Shown: positions 44,881-54,683, counted from the first letter of the stretch. The stretch: 64,000 nucleotides of DNA from Actinoallomurus spadix (GCF_024055725.1 NZ_JAMXMX010000007.1:186001-250000), one strand, 5' to 3'. The notes: generated by a model not told the origin, from the letters alone. A program made the numbers and translations.

Positions 44881-46293
44881 TCAGGAGCCGGCGGGCCGGG
44901 TCATCGCGAGGACATCGAGGGCGGCGTCGAGCTGTTCGAGCGTCAACCGGCCGGCGTCGACATGGCCGCGCTCGATGACGACCTCGCGGATGGTCCGGCG
45001 CTCCCGCAGCGCCTGCTTGGCGACCGCCGCGGCCTCCTCGTACCCGAGATAGCGGTTGAGAGGGGTGACGATCGACGGGGACGACTCGGCGTACTCCCGG
45101 CAGCGGTCGGCGTCGGCCTCGATGCCCTCGACGCACCGGTCGGCCAGGAGCCGGGAGACGGTCGCCAGCAGGCGGATCGACTCCAGGATGTTCCGGGCGA
45201 GCATCGGCAGCATCACGTTCAGCTCGAAGTTGCCCGCCGCGCCGCCGAACGTGATGGCGGCGTCATTGCCGATGACCTGCGCGGCGACCTGACAGACCGC
45301 CTCGGGGATCACCGGGTTCACCTTGCCCGGCATGATCGAGGAACCGGGCTGAAGGTCGGGTAGCCGGATCTCGCTCAGCCCGGCGCGCGGCCCCGAGCCC
45401 ATCCAGCGCAGGTCGTTGGCGACCTTGGTGAGGCCCACCGCGATCGTCTTGAGCGCGCCGCTCGTCTCCACGAGGGCGTCGCGCGCGCCCTGGGCCTCGA
45501 AGTGGTTCCGGGCCTCGGTGAGCGGCAGGCCGGTGGCCCGGGCGAGTTCGGCGATGACGCGTTCGGCGAAGCCGGGGGAGGTGTTGATGCCGGTGCCCAC
45601 GGCGGTGCCGCCCAGCGGCAGTTCGGCGAGCCGGGGAAGTACGGCCTCCAGCCGCTCGGCGCCGTACCGCACCTGGGCCGCGTAACCGCCGAACTCCTGG
45701 CCCAGCGTCACCGGAGTGGCGTCCATCAGGTGCGTCCGCCCCGCCTTGACGACCGACGCGAACTCCTCGGCCTTGCGCTCCAGCGCGCCCGCCAGGTGCC
45801 CGAGGGCGGGGATGAGCTCGCCGGCGACCAGCCCGGTCGCCGCGATGTGGATCGATGACGGGAACACGTCGTTGGACGACTGTGAGGCGTTCACGTGGTC
45901 GTTCGGATGGACGGGCCGTCCCAGCCGCTCCTCGGCCAGCGTGGCGACGACCTCGTTGGTGTTCATGTTCGACGAGGTCCCCGAGCCCGTCTGGAACACG
46001 TCGATCGGGAAGTGCGCGTCATGGTCGCCGTTCGCGACCTCCAGCGCGGCCTCCGCGATCGCGTCGGCCATCCCCTTGTCGATCACATCGAGCTCGGCGT
46101 TGACCTTCGCGGCGGCCGCCTTGATGTGGCCGAGCGCGGCGATGTGCGCGCGGTCCAGCCGCTGTCCCGAGATGGGGAAGTTCTCCACCGCCCGCTGGGT
46201 CTGAGCACGCCACTTCGCCCACGCGGGAACGCGTACCTCCCCCATGGAGTCATGCTCGACGCGGAACTCCTGCCGGTCACTCATTTCGCTCAT
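44881..46293 (-). CDS. fumC: Fumarate hydratase class II
   Basis: The 470-residue iron-independent fumarase interconverts fumarate and malate. The superfamily signature [12 protein letters not shown] is present; the active site also includes [23 protein letters not shown] and the catalytic-region [11 protein letters not shown]. Length is normal. ATG 46293 has GGAGA upstream. A second, unrelated class I fumarase lies 3.8 kb away (50089-51729), so the cell has both oxygen-stable and iron-sulfur forms. Confidence 0.95.
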   Translation of the reverse strand: MSEMSDRQEFRVEHDSMGEVRVPAWAKWRAQTQRAVENFPISGQRLDRAHIAALGHIKAAAAKVNAELDVIDKGMADAIAEAALEVANGDHDAHFPIDVFQTGSGTSSNMNTNEVVATLAEERLGRPVHPNDHVNASQSSNDVFPSSIHIAATGLVAGELIPALGHLAGALERKAEEFASVVKAGRTHLMDATPVTLGQEFGGYAAQVRYGAERLEAVLPRLAELPLGGTAVGTGINTSPGFAERVIAELARATGLPLTEARNHFEAQGARDALVETSGALKTIAVGLTKVANDLRWMGSGPRAGLSEIRLPDLQPGSSIMPGKVNPVIPEAVCQVAAQVIGNDAAITFGGAAGNFELNVMLPMLARNILESIRLLATVSRLLADRCVEGIEADADRCREYAESSPSIVTPLNRYLGYEEAAAVAKQALRERRTIREVVIERGHVDAGRLTLEQLDAALDVLAMTRPAGS

Positions 46294-46368
46294 GGTCGTC
46301 TCCGGTCGCAGTCGTCGTCCCCGTCCTTACCCGACTCGGGGAGCGCCAGCCGTATTCCCGGCGCGGCC

Positions 46369-48525
46369 TCAGCTCGTGAGGGACTCGTACGCTCCGGCGA
46401 GCCACTCGACCCGCCCGCCGCCGGCCTTCGGCCCGCGGCGCAGGTGGACGCGGATCCGGGCGCGGGAGACGCCGGCGGGAAGCCGTAGTTCGGGCGGTAC
46501 CGCGAACCGGTGGGACTTCGGCGCGCAGTCGCCGCGCACCGTCCGGCCGGGGGCGCCGACGGCGTAGGCCGTGAAGGACAGCCGGCGGGCGCCGGACCGG
46601 CAGACGAGGAGGATCCCGACGCGGCGGCCGCGATCCGGAACGCCGAACGTCAGCGTGGAGGCGGCCGGCCAGGTGCCGCTCTTCCGCGCGACCCGGCGCG
46701 CCACCGGCCGGTCCGACGCGTCCAGCAGGGTGGCGGGCAGCGCCTCCGGAGAGCGGGCGGTGAGGAGCGGCGACGACGTCGCGGCGGGAGGTCCGGGTGC
46801 CGTGGAGGGGGACGTCCTCGCGCCGGACGTACGCGTGCCGGACGTACGCGTGCCGGATGGCGTGTCCCGCGAGCCGGCCCAGCCGTTCAGCCCGGCGAGC
46901 ACCCCGGCCCCGACCGCCAGCGTCAGCACCCCGCCCGTCACCAGGGGAAGCGCTCCCCGCCGGTCCAGCCATCGGCGCCCGCCACGGGCCGGCCCGGTGC
47001 CCGGGGCTCCGGGCGGCTCGGGCCTCGGGACGGGAAGCCAGCTCGCCGTCGGCCGGGCGGGCGCCCGGTCCGGCGCTCCGACCGCCGGCAGGTCCCGGCT
47101 GGTCCGGCCCGTTCCCGTACGTCCGGTACGGGGCGGCGTGGGCTCTGCCCGGCGGGACCGGTCGGAACCCGGCGGAGCGGTCCGCCCCGTGTCGCCGGAC
47201 CGCCGGAGACCGGGCAGCGCGGCCCAGTGGCCGGAGTCCCCGGTTACGGGCGGGCCAGGCCGCACCCGGCGAGGATCCCCGGCGGCGGGCGGGATGGACC
47301 GTTGACGGTCGGAGTCCCCGGGGACGGGCGGACCGGGTCGCTGACGGCCGGAATCTCCGGCGGCGGGCGGTGCGGGCGCCTGGCGGCCGGAATCTCCGGG
47401 GACCGGTGGACCGGACCGCTGATGGCCGGAGTCCCCGGGGGCGGGCGCCCGGCGGTCGGCATCTCCGGGGGCGGGCGGGGCGGGCCGCCGGTCCTCTCCG
47501 GGAGAGGGAGGGACGGGCCGCTGGCGGCCGGAGTCGCCAAGGACGGGCGGGGTGGGCCGCGCCCGGCCGGGGGATCCTAATCCGGGCGGAGTGGGTCGCG
47601 CGCGACCGGCCCGCCGGAAGCCGGAGAACTCCCGGCTGGACCACTCGTGAGCGGACCGTCTGCTCGACCGGGACCGGGACGCCTCCGCCGGCCGGGACGG
47701 CAGCGGCGGCGCCGTGGCGGCGGCCAGCAGCTCGGCCGCGCGTTCGGCCGTCAGCCGCCGTACGGGATCCTTCTGCAGGAGCCCCTCCAGGAGCGGGCGC
47801 AGCGGTCCGGCGCGGACCGGGGGATCGGGCTCGGCGGTGACCAGCGCGCTCAGCGTCGCCATCGCCGTCTCGAAGTCGTACGGCGGCCGTCCCTCGACGG
47901 CGGCGTAGAGGGTCGCGCCGAGCGACCACAGGTCCGAGGAGGGCGACGCGCGCTCGCCACTGGCGACCTCCGGCGCGACGTACGCGGGGGAGCCCATGAA
48001 CGTCCCCGACTGGGTGAGGGTGGTGGCGCCCTCGTAGGTCGCGATGCCGAAGTCGGTGAGGACCACGCGCCCGGAGTTCTCCAGCAGGACGTTGCTGGGC
48101 TTGACGTCCCGGTGGACGATGCCGGCCTCGTGGGCGGCGCGCAGCGCGTCGAGCAACTGCCGCCCGATGTCCGCGACGCGGACCGGAGAGATCGGGCCGT
48201 CCTCGGCGAAGACGTCCTCCAGCGACCGGGCGGCGACGTACTCCATGACGAGCCACGGACGGTCGTCCTCGACCACCACGTCGTACATGGCGATGAGACC
48301 CGGGTGGTCCAGCCGGCCCGCGGACATCGCCTCGCGGTTGGTGCGCTTGATGAGGTTCTCGCGTTCGCGGGGCCGCAGGCTGGGCGGGAGGTGGACCTCC
48401 TTGACGGCGACCTCACGGTCCTCGGCCTCGTCGTGCGCCCACCAGACGACGCCCATGCCGCCCCGGCCGATCTCCTCGATCAGCCGGTAACGACCGGAGA
48501 GCAAGCGGTCCTGGGACTCGGCCAC
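46369..48525 (-). CDS. Ser/Thr protein kinase (PknB type) with repeat-rich linker and outer domain
   Basis: The 718-residue kinase has Gly-rich loop GRGGMG (20-25), Lys42, HRDVKPSN with catalytic Asp140, DFG at 158-160 and GSPAYVAPE. A Pro-rich region (about 265-500) contains nine or so copies of a 13-residue unit (GDSGRQRPGPPVP and variants). One transmembrane segment (about 505-528) leads to a ~190-residue outer domain with two cysteines and basic strands, not a PASTA domain. I choose GTG 48525, where TATCTT seven bases upstream suggests a leaderless start; GTG 48561 is an alternative. It is divergent from a second kinase. Confidence 0.88.
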   Translation of the reverse strand: MAESQDRLLSGRYRLIEEIGRGGMGVVWWAHDEAEDREVAVKEVHLPPSLRPRERENLIKRTNREAMSAGRLDHPGLIAMYDVVVEDDRPWLVMEYVAARSLEDVFAEDGPISPVRVADIGRQLLDALRAAHEAGIVHRDVKPSNVLLENSGRVVLTDFGIATYEGATTLTQSGTFMGSPAYVAPEVASGERASPSSDLWSLGATLYAAVEGRPPYDFETAMATLSALVTAEPDPPVRAGPLRPLLEGLLQKDPVRRLTAERAAELLAAATAPPLPSRPAEASRSRSSRRSAHEWSSREFSGFRRAGRARPTPPGLGSPGRARPTPPVLGDSGRQRPVPPSPGEDRRPAPPAPGDADRRAPAPGDSGHQRSGPPVPGDSGRQAPAPPAAGDSGRQRPGPPVPGDSDRQRSIPPAAGDPRRVRPGPPVTGDSGHWAALPGLRRSGDTGRTAPPGSDRSRRAEPTPPRTGRTGTGRTSRDLPAVGAPDRAPARPTASWLPVPRPEPPGAPGTGPARGGRRWLDRRGALPLVTGGVLTLAVGAGVLAGLNGWAGSRDTPSGTRTSGTRTSGARTSPSTAPGPPAATSSPLLTARSPEALPATLLDASDRPVARRVARKSGTWPAASTLTFGVPDRGRRVGILLVCRSGARRLSFTAYAVGAPGRTVRGDCAPKSHRFAVPPELRLPAGVSRARIRVHLRRGPKAGGGRVEWLAGAYESLTS
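47225..47560. repeat. 39-bp coding minisatellite in the kinase linker
   Basis: Roughly nine degenerate 39-bp units encode the 13-residue repeat GDSG-x-Q-R-P-x-P-P-x-P. Units vary in length by small in-frame steps, as expected of slippage or recombination. Confidence 0.7.
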
Positions 48526-48532
48526 GAAGCGC

Positions 48533-48538
48533 AAGATA
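48533..48538 (-). promoter_or_regulatory. Putative -10 of the leaderless kinase transcript
   Basis: TATCTT on the minus strand ends seven bases before GTG 48525, with no ribosome site between. Confidence 0.35.
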
Positions 48539-48576
48539 CCCGCGTGTGCCGGTCGCGGCACGCGGATCCTTACCGT

Positions 48577-48610
48577 GATCTTGCACTCACGTCGGCGTCA
48601 CTGCAAGATC
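48577..48610. promoter_or_regulatory. Inverted repeat between the divergent kinase genes
   Basis: GATCTTGCA (48577-48585) and TGCAAGATC (48602-48610) are perfect 9-bp inverted repeats with a 16-bp spacer. A third copy of GCAAGAT at 48531 overlaps the -10 of the minus-strand kinase. One regulator could control both kinases. Confidence 0.5.
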
Positions 48611-48659
48611 GAAGCTGACAGGCACGTTCGGTGTCAACGCCATCGGAAGAGGCGTGGGG

Positions 48660-49982
48660 ATGGAAACCTTTTCGGCTCCGGGGCTCGGTGGACTCACCGT
48701 CCTCGCTTCCGGTGTGCTGCCGCTGGAGGTCGACGACCCCGCCTCCATCGGCGGCCATCGCCTGGTCGCCCGGCTCGGCTCGGGCGGGATGGGCGTGGTC
48801 TACCTGGGACGCGACCGGGACGGCCGGCTCGTCGCGGTCAAGACCGCACGCCCCGAGGACGCCGACGACGAGAGCGTGCGCCTGCGCTTCCAGAGCGAGG
48901 CGGACTGCGCGCGGCGGGTGCCGGGGGGATGGACGGCGCGGGTGCTCGCCGACGGCACCACCGAGCGGCCGCCCTACCTGATCACCGAGTACATCGAAGG
49001 CCCGTCGCTCGCGCACATCGTCGACACCGGCGGGCCGCTGCAGCCGGAGCAGTTGCGCGCCCTCGCGACGGGCGTCGCACGCGCCCTGACCGCGATCCAC
49101 GGCGCGGGCATGGTGCATCGGGATCTCAAGCCCGCGAACGTGCTGCTGACCCCCACTGGCCCGCGCATCATCGACTTCGGCATCGCCCAGCGTCTTCCGG
49201 CCTCCGGCGGGCTGACCCGGGACGGCGTCGTCATGGGCAGTCCCGGCTGGATCCCCCCGGAGCGGCTGACCGGGCGGCCCGCCACCGGCGCGTCCGACGT
49301 CTTCGGCTGGGGCTGCCTCGTCGCGTACGCCGGAATCGGCCGCAATCCGTTCGGCGAGGGGGACGGCGACGAACTGGCGGGGCGGGTGATCCACCAGCCG
49401 CCCGACCTGACCGGGCTGGACGAGTCGCTCCGCCCGCTCGTCGAGGCGGCGCTGGCCAAGGATCCCGCGGAGCGGCCACGGCCCGCCGAACTGCTCGCGC
49501 GCCTCGGCGTCACCCCCACCAGGCCGCAGGAGACCCGGCATGCGCGGCGATCGGTCGTCCCCGCCCTGATCGCCGCGGCGATCGCGGCCACGGCCGCCGT
49601 CGTCGTCGCCACGGTGCTCTACGGAACCCGTGGGGAGGAGAGCCGGCCGCCCACCGGCCGCGCCACGGTCACGCCGACCCAGGGCGGCGCGCCGTCCCTC
49701 CGGCCGCGCGGTCACACGCCACCCCGGCCCGACTCGGCCGGAACGGCCCCGCCCGCCGCGCACCGTACGGCTCCCGGCGGGACGCCAGCGAGGACGAGCC
49801 CGGCCGCCACCGCCCAGCCGACCAAGACCACGAGCGGGCACGGTGCCCCGGGCAACGGCACGGGAACCGGAACCGGCGACGGCGGCACCGCGACCGGCAA
49901 CAACGGCAACAACGGCAAGGGCAAGGGCAGGACGAACGGCGGCAACGGCAACGGCAACGGCAACGGCGGTAAGGCGAAGTAG
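48660..49982 (+). CDS. Ser/Thr protein kinase with Gly/Asn-rich extracellular tail
   Basis: The 440-residue kinase has Gly loop GSGGMGVVY (40-48), Lys61, HRDLKPANV with catalytic Asp155, DFG (172-174) and GSPGWIPPE in place of the usual APE. The kinase domain is compact (to about 280). A transmembrane segment (about 300-323) is followed by ~115 residues of Pro/Thr and then Gly/Asn/Lys repeats (GNGNGNGN), with no folded sensor. ATG 48660 follows AGAGG; an in-frame GTG at 48654 is possible. It is divergent from the other kinase with a shared operator-like dyad. Confidence 0.88.
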   Translation: METFSAPGLGGLTVLASGVLPLEVDDPASIGGHRLVARLGSGGMGVVYLGRDRDGRLVAVKTARPEDADDESVRLRFQSEADCARRVPGGWTARVLADGTTERPPYLITEYIEGPSLAHIVDTGGPLQPEQLRALATGVARALTAIHGAGMVHRDLKPANVLLTPTGPRIIDFGIAQRLPASGGLTRDGVVMGSPGWIPPERLTGRPATGASDVFGWGCLVAYAGIGRNPFGEGDGDELAGRVIHQPPDLTGLDESLRPLVEAALAKDPAERPRPAELLARLGVTPTRPQETRHARRSVVPALIAAAIAATAAVVVATVLYGTRGEESRPPTGRATVTPTQGGAPSLRPRGHTPPRPDSAGTAPPAAHRTAPGGTPARTSPAATAQPTKTTSGHGAPGNGTGTGTGDGGTATGNNGNNGKGKGRTNGGNGNGNGNGGKAK

Positions 49983-50051
49983 CCGCACCCGAGAGGTCAC
50001 GCTCCAGAACGCCCGCCGGGCCGCTCGGACGCCCAGCCGAGGGGCGGTGTC

Positions 50052-50083
50052 GGCCGGCCGCGGCCGGAACGGCGCGGCCGGCC
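50052..50083. terminator. Bidirectional hairpin between kinase and class I fumarase
   Basis: GGCCGGCCGCG (50052-50062) pairs with CGCGGCCGGCC (50073-50083). The genes on either side are convergent. Confidence 0.65.
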
Positions 50084-50088
50084 CCGCG

Positions 50089-51729
50089 TCAGCGCCGCCC
50101 GATGGTCAGCAGCGGCCCGGTCGTGTCCGCGAAGAAGTCGTCTCCCTTGTCGTTCACCACGATGAACGCGGGGAAGTCCTCCACCTCGATCTTCCAGACC
50201 GCCTCCATACCGAGCTCCGGGTACTCCAGGACCTCGACCTTCTTGATGCAGTCCTGGGCCAGCCGGGCGGCCGGGCCGCCGATCGAACCGAGGTAGAACC
50301 CGCCGTGTGCCTTGCACGCCTCGGTCACCTGCTTGCTGCGGTTGCCCTTGGCGAGCATCACCAGCGAACCCCCCGTCGCCTGGAACTGCTCGACGTAGGA
50401 GTCCATCCGGCCGGCCGTGGTCGGGCCGAACGACCCGCTCGCGTAGCCCTTGGGGGTCTTGGCCGGACCGGCGTAGTAGACGGCGTGGTCGCGCAGGTAC
50501 TGCGGCATCGGCTCGCCGGCGTCGAGCCGCTCCTTGATCTTGGCGTGGGCGATGTCGCGGGCCACGACGAGTGGCCCGGTCAGCGAGAGACGCGTCTTGA
50601 CGGGGTACCGGCCGAGCTCGGCGCGGATCTCGTCCATCGGGCGGTTCAGGTCGATGCGGACGACCTCGCCCTCAAGGTCGTCGTCGGTGGTCTCGGGCAG
50701 GTAGCGCGCCGGGTCGGTCTCCAGCTGCTCGAGGAACACCCCGTCGCGGGTGATCTTCGCGAGCGCCTGCCGGTCGGCGCTGCAGGACACGGCGATCGCC
50801 ACCGGGCAGGAGGCGCCGTGGCGGGGCAGCCGGATCACGCGGACGTCGTGGCAGAAGTACTTCCCGCCGAACTGCGCGCCGATCCCGAGCTGCTGGGTCA
50901 GCTCGAAGACCTGCTGCTCCAGCTCCAGGTCGCGGAACCCGTGGCCGGTCGGGCTCCCCTCGGCCGGCAGCGTGTCGAGGTAGTGCGCCGAGGCGTACTT
51001 GGCGGTCTTGAGGGCGTACTCCGCGCTCGTGCCGCCCACGACGATGGCGAGATGGTACGGCGGGCACGCGGCGGTGCCGAGCGACCGGATCTTCTCCTCC
51101 AGGAAGGACAGCATCCGGTTGGGATTCAGGACGGCCTTGGTCTCCTGGTAGAGGAAGGACTTGTTGGCACTGCCGCCGCCCTTGGCCATGAACAGGAACT
51201 TGTACGCGTCGCCGGGCGCGGCGTACAGCTCGATCTGGGCGGGCAGGTTGCTGCCGGTGTTCTTCTCCTCCCACATGGTCAGCGGGGCCATCTGGGAGTA
51301 GCGGAGGTTCAGCTTCGTGTACGCGTCGTAGACGCCCCGCGCGATGTGGCGCTCGTCGTCCCCGTCGGTCAGGACGTGCTGGCCGCGCTTGCCCATCACG
51401 ATGGCGGTGCCGGTGTCCTGGCACATCGGCAGCACGCCCGCCGCCGCGATGTTGGCGTTCTTCAGCAGGTCGAGGGCGACGAACCGGTCGTTCGGCGAGG
51501 ACTCCGGGTCGTCGAGGATCTTCCGGAGCTGCGTCAGGTGCGCGGGCCGGAGCAGGTGGGAGATGTCGTGGATCGCCGTCTCGGTGAGCAGGCGGAGCAC
51601 CTCGGGCTCGACCTGCAGGAACGTACGGCCGCCCGCCTCGAACTCGCTGATCCCGTCGCTCGTGAGCAGGCGGTACTCGGTCTCGTCCGGGCCCTGGGGG
51701 AGTAGCTCGGTGAAGGCGAATTCGGGCAT
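50089..51729 (-). CDS. Fumarate hydratase class I (iron-sulfur)
   Basis: The 546-residue single-chain class I fumarase is like E. coli FumA/FumB in length. The N-terminal part carries MCQDTGTA (Cys103), [10 protein letters not shown] and [12 protein letters not shown]; further cluster-type cysteines are in [14 protein letters not shown]. The C-terminal part has the conserved [19 protein letters not shown] segment. The enzyme hydrates fumarate with a labile 4Fe-4S cluster. ATG 51729 has GAGGAAG upstream. With fumC nearby, the host can switch between oxygen-sensitive and stable forms. Confidence 0.93.
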   Translation of the reverse strand: MPEFAFTELLPQGPDETEYRLLTSDGISEFEAGGRTFLQVEPEVLRLLTETAIHDISHLLRPAHLTQLRKILDDPESSPNDRFVALDLLKNANIAAAGVLPMCQDTGTAIVMGKRGQHVLTDGDDERHIARGVYDAYTKLNLRYSQMAPLTMWEEKNTGSNLPAQIELYAAPGDAYKFLFMAKGGGSANKSFLYQETKAVLNPNRMLSFLEEKIRSLGTAACPPYHLAIVVGGTSAEYALKTAKYASAHYLDTLPAEGSPTGHGFRDLELEQQVFELTQQLGIGAQFGGKYFCHDVRVIRLPRHGASCPVAIAVSCSADRQALAKITRDGVFLEQLETDPARYLPETTDDDLEGEVVRIDLNRPMDEIRAELGRYPVKTRLSLTGPLVVARDIAHAKIKERLDAGEPMPQYLRDHAVYYAGPAKTPKGYASGSFGPTTAGRMDSYVEQFQATGGSLVMLAKGNRSKQVTEACKAHGGFYLGSIGGPAARLAQDCIKKVEVLEYPELGMEAVWKIEVEDFPAFIVVNDKGDDFFADTTGPLLTIGRR

Positions 51730-51885
51730 CGGCTTCCTCGCTGACGACACGGTGAGTGGGGTCTCCAAGACTAGGACCCGGCCGTTCCGGCACCGAACGC
51801 GCCTCGGGACGGAGGTCCCCTGCCGCGGTGCCGCCCGCGAGACGACCCCGGCCGCGTCACGGGCGTCACGGACTCGCCGACCGCG

Positions 51886-52842
51886 TCACGGACGCGACGC
51901 TTCCGCGACGCGCACGGATTCCCGGCCCGGGGTCACGGCGATCACCGGGGCCGGCCGCCGTACCCTGCGACCGAGGCCGGCCGCGACGCCGCATCCGACC
52001 AGGAGGGCGCCGACGAGCTCGGCCGCGCTCGGCCTGCCCAGCCCGAGCACCATCGTCGTGGCCACCGCGCTCACCGGGATCAGTCCCGCGAACAGCCCGG
52101 CCCGGTCCGCGCCGATCCGGCCGAGCGCGTCGTACCACAGCAGGAAGGCCCCCACGGTGACGACGATCACGAGGTACGCGAAGCCCGCCGCCTCACCGGC
52201 GGTCGGGATCCGCACGACGGCGGTGCCGTCCACGAGCAGGCCGACGACGAGCAGCATCGGGGTCGCGGCCGCCGCCGAGTACGCCGACACCCTCATCGGC
52301 CCGAGCTTGGGCAGGAGTGGCACGGCCAGCAGCGAGAAGGCCATCTCGCCGGCGAGGGCGCCGAGGGCCAGCAGGAGGCCCTGAAGGCTGCCGCCGCCGA
52401 GCCCGTTGGCCGCCGTCGCGCCCAGCGTCACGATCATCGCCGCGACCACCAGCCGTGGGGCGGGGCGCCGTCGCTCCATCAGCGGCGCGACGACCGCGAG
52501 GAGCACCGGGACCGCGCCCACCACCGTGCCGATCATCGCGGGCGTCGTGTACCGGGTGCCTTCGACGACGCAGACGTTGAAGCCGGCCAGGCCGGTCGCG
52601 GCGAGCGCCGCGACCAGCGACCACTCGCGGACGGTCAGGCGGGGGCGCGGCCGTGACGCGCGAGAGCGGTCACCGAACCGGGCCACGGCCAGGAGGATGA
52701 CCGCGGCGACCGCGTAGCGGACGGCCTGCCCGCCGTACACCGGGTACCGGGCGATCGCCGCCGACACCGCGGTCAGCGTCCCGACGAGGGTCATCGCGAG
52801 CGCGGCCTGGACGAGGCCGCGCGGGGTGGTGTTCTGCCTCAT
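51886..52842 (-). CDS. EamA/DMT-family transporter
   Basis: The 318-residue membrane protein has about ten hydrophobic segments in two EamA repeats (VRYAVAAVILLAVARF and GFNVCVVEGTRYTTPAMIGTVVGAVPVLLAVVAPL in the first; ALAGEMAFSLLAVPLLPKLG and FLLWYDALGRIGADRAGLFAGLIPV in the second). It probably exports an amino acid or other small metabolite. It is divergent from a MocR-type regulator, a common pairing that suggests the regulator controls the exporter. Confidence 0.9.
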   Translation of the reverse strand: MRQNTTPRGLVQAALAMTLVGTLTAVSAAIARYPVYGGQAVRYAVAAVILLAVARFGDRSRASRPRPRLTVREWSLVAALAATGLAGFNVCVVEGTRYTTPAMIGTVVGAVPVLLAVVAPLMERRRPAPRLVVAAMIVTLGATAANGLGGGSLQGLLLALGALAGEMAFSLLAVPLLPKLGPMRVSAYSAAAATPMLLVVGLLVDGTAVVRIPTAGEAAGFAYLVIVVTVGAFLLWYDALGRIGADRAGLFAGLIPVSAVATTMVLGLGRPSAAELVGALLVGCGVAAGLGRRVRRPAPVIAVTPGRESVRVAEASRP

Positions 52843-52865
52843 GGGCTGAAACGCTAGGCAGTCAA

Positions 52866-52909
52866 TGGTCCGGGCACGAGGACCAATCGATCACCTGAAT
52901 CAAGGACCA
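52866..52909. promoter_or_regulatory. AGGACCA repeats in the EamA/MocR promoter
   Basis: AGGACCA occurs at 52879 and 52903 (24-bp step), and its inverse ATGGTCC at 52866. Direct repeats with an inverted copy are the known arrangement of MocR/PdxR sites. Confidence 0.5.
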
Positions 52910-52927
52910 TTCCAGAGAGGCGGGCGG

Positions 52928-54385
52928 GTGGACCTGCATCTGACGCTGGACCGCTCCGCCGGCCGGCTCGCCGCGCAGCTCGCCGACGGGCTCCGCGACC
53001 TCGTACGGCGCGGAACGCTCGGCCCCGGCCACCGGCTGCCCTCCACCCGCGACCTTGCCGCCGACCTGAAGGTCTCCCGCGGCGTCGTGGTCACCGCGTA
53101 CGAGCAGCTCACCGCCGAGGGATTCCTGGTCTCGCGCCAGGGCGACGGCACGCGGGTGGCCCGCGCCGCCGCTTCCCCGTCACCGCCGGAGACCGCCGGC
53201 ACGGCACACCGGCGCGCCCTCAGCCTCGCCGCCGGTACGGACGCCGGGCCGGTCGATCCGCCGGGCATCGCGTACGACCTGCGCCCCGGCAAACCGGACC
53301 TGACGGCGTTCCCGAGGGAGCGGTGGACGGCGACGCTCCGGGAGGTGCTGCGCGACCTCCCGTACGCCGAGCTCAACTACCCCGACCCGGCCGGAACGCC
53401 ACGTCTCCGCACAGAGCTCGCGGGATACCTCGCGCGCGTGCGCGCCGCCGTCACCGAGCCGGACACGGTCGTGATCACCGCCGGGGTGGCGCACGCCCTG
53501 TCGACCGTCCCGCGCATCCTCCGGGAGGAGGGCCACCGGCTGCTCGCCGTCGAAGACCCGCTCGCCCACCAGCAGCTCCCGATGATCCGGGCGACCGGCG
53601 TCCGGGCCATCGGAGTCCCCGTGGACGAGGAGGGGATCGACGTCGCCGCCCTGGCCCGTACCGGCGCGCGGGCGCTCCTCGTCACCCCGGCGCACCAGTT
53701 CCCGACCGGCGTCGTCCTGTCGCCCCGCCGCCGTACGGCCCTCGTCGAGTGGGCACGCGCCGCCGACGCCGTGATCATCGAGGACGACTACGACGGGGAG
53801 TTCCGCTACGACCGGGACCCCGTCGGCTGCCTGCAGGGCCTCGCCCCCGAACGGGTCGTCCTGGCCGGCTCGGTGAGCAAGGTGCTGTCCCCGGCGCTGC
53901 GGCTCGGCTGGGCGGTCGCGCCGCCGTGGCTGGCCGCCCGGCTGCGCGCCGCGCGGGCGGTGTACGACCTCGGCTCGCCTGCGCTCGACCAGCACGTCCT
54001 CGCCCGGATGATCGCGACCGGGGCGTACGACCGGTACCTGCGCGGTATGCGGCGGCGCTACCGGGACCGCCGCGACGCGTTCGCCGCCGCCCTGGCGAGG
54101 CGCCTGCCGCAGGTCCGCGTCCACGGGGTCTCCGCCGGGCTGCACGCGTACGTCGAGTTGCCCGCCGGCACGGACGAGGCCGGCGTCGTCACCCGGGCCG
54201 CCGCCCTCGGCGTCGCGGTGCACGGGGTCGCTCCGATGCGCCTGCGGCATCCGGGCCCGCCCGCGATCGTCGTCGGCTACGCGCGCCTGCCGGAGCACCG
54301 CCTCACCGAGGCGGTCGACCTCCTGGCCCAGGCGGTCTCACCCGAACGGCCGAATCGGCTGTGTCGGAGGCCGGAACGGGGGTAG
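52928..54385 (+). CDS. MocR/PdxR-family regulator (GntR helix-turn-helix fused to aminotransferase fold)
   Basis: The 485-residue fusion has an N-terminal GntR winged helix (LADGLRDLVRRGTLGPGHRLPSTRDLAADLKVSRGVVVTAYEQL, ~18-61) and a fold-type I aminotransferase domain with PLP Lys318 in GSVSKVLSPALRLGW and DDYDGEF near 286-292. Such proteins sense PLP or an amino compound and either activate pyridoxine genes or a transporter. No pdxS/pdxT is adjacent, so the divergent EamA gene is the likely target. GTG 52928 follows AGAGAGG. Confidence 0.92.
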   Translation: MDLHLTLDRSAGRLAAQLADGLRDLVRRGTLGPGHRLPSTRDLAADLKVSRGVVVTAYEQLTAEGFLVSRQGDGTRVARAAASPSPPETAGTAHRRALSLAAGTDAGPVDPPGIAYDLRPGKPDLTAFPRERWTATLREVLRDLPYAELNYPDPAGTPRLRTELAGYLARVRAAVTEPDTVVITAGVAHALSTVPRILREEGHRLLAVEDPLAHQQLPMIRATGVRAIGVPVDEEGIDVAALARTGARALLVTPAHQFPTGVVLSPRRRTALVEWARAADAVIIEDDYDGEFRYDRDPVGCLQGLAPERVVLAGSVSKVLSPALRLGWAVAPPWLAARLRAARAVYDLGSPALDQHVLARMIATGAYDRYLRGMRRRYRDRRDAFAAALARRLPQVRVHGVSAGLHAYVELPAGTDEAGVVTRAAALGVAVHGVAPMRLRHPGPPAIVVGYARLPEHRLTEAVDLLAQAVSPERPNRLCRRPERG

Positions 54386-54412
54386 GAGGTGCGGCGATGA
54401 GGAGGATCAAGA

Positions 54413-54670
54413 ATGAGTCTTGACGAAGCCGCCCGCCAGCTCGAACTCGCCGCCCACGACACGCAGGTCGCCTTCGACTGCATCGGTCTCGGTGACATCG
54501 AACGCGCTCATACCCACGCCATCACCGCCCGCGCGGCGGCCGACGCCGCAGAGGCCGCCCTACGGATCGCCCTCACCGAGATCAAGACCCCCGAGGAGGC
54601 CGAACGCGCCGGTGAGGAGGCCATGCAGCGCCTCCAGCAGGAGATGGCCCCGCACGCCTTCCGCCCCTGA
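54413..54670 (+). CDS. Small helical protein of unknown function
   Basis: The 85-residue protein is nearly all helical and Ala/Glu-rich (SLDEAARQLELAAHDTQVAFDCIGLGDIERAHTHAITARAAADAAEAALRIAL). No motif is recognised. ATG 54413 follows GGAGG by eight bases. An eight-codon frame (54397-54423) overlaps the ribosome site and start, and could be a tiny leader. It follows the MocR gene by 27 bp and may share its transcript. Confidence 0.6.
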   Translation: MSLDEAARQLELAAHDTQVAFDCIGLGDIERAHTHAITARAAADAAEAALRIALTEIKTPEEAERAGEEAMQRLQQEMAPHAFRP

Positions 54671-54683
54671 AGCCGTCCGCCGC

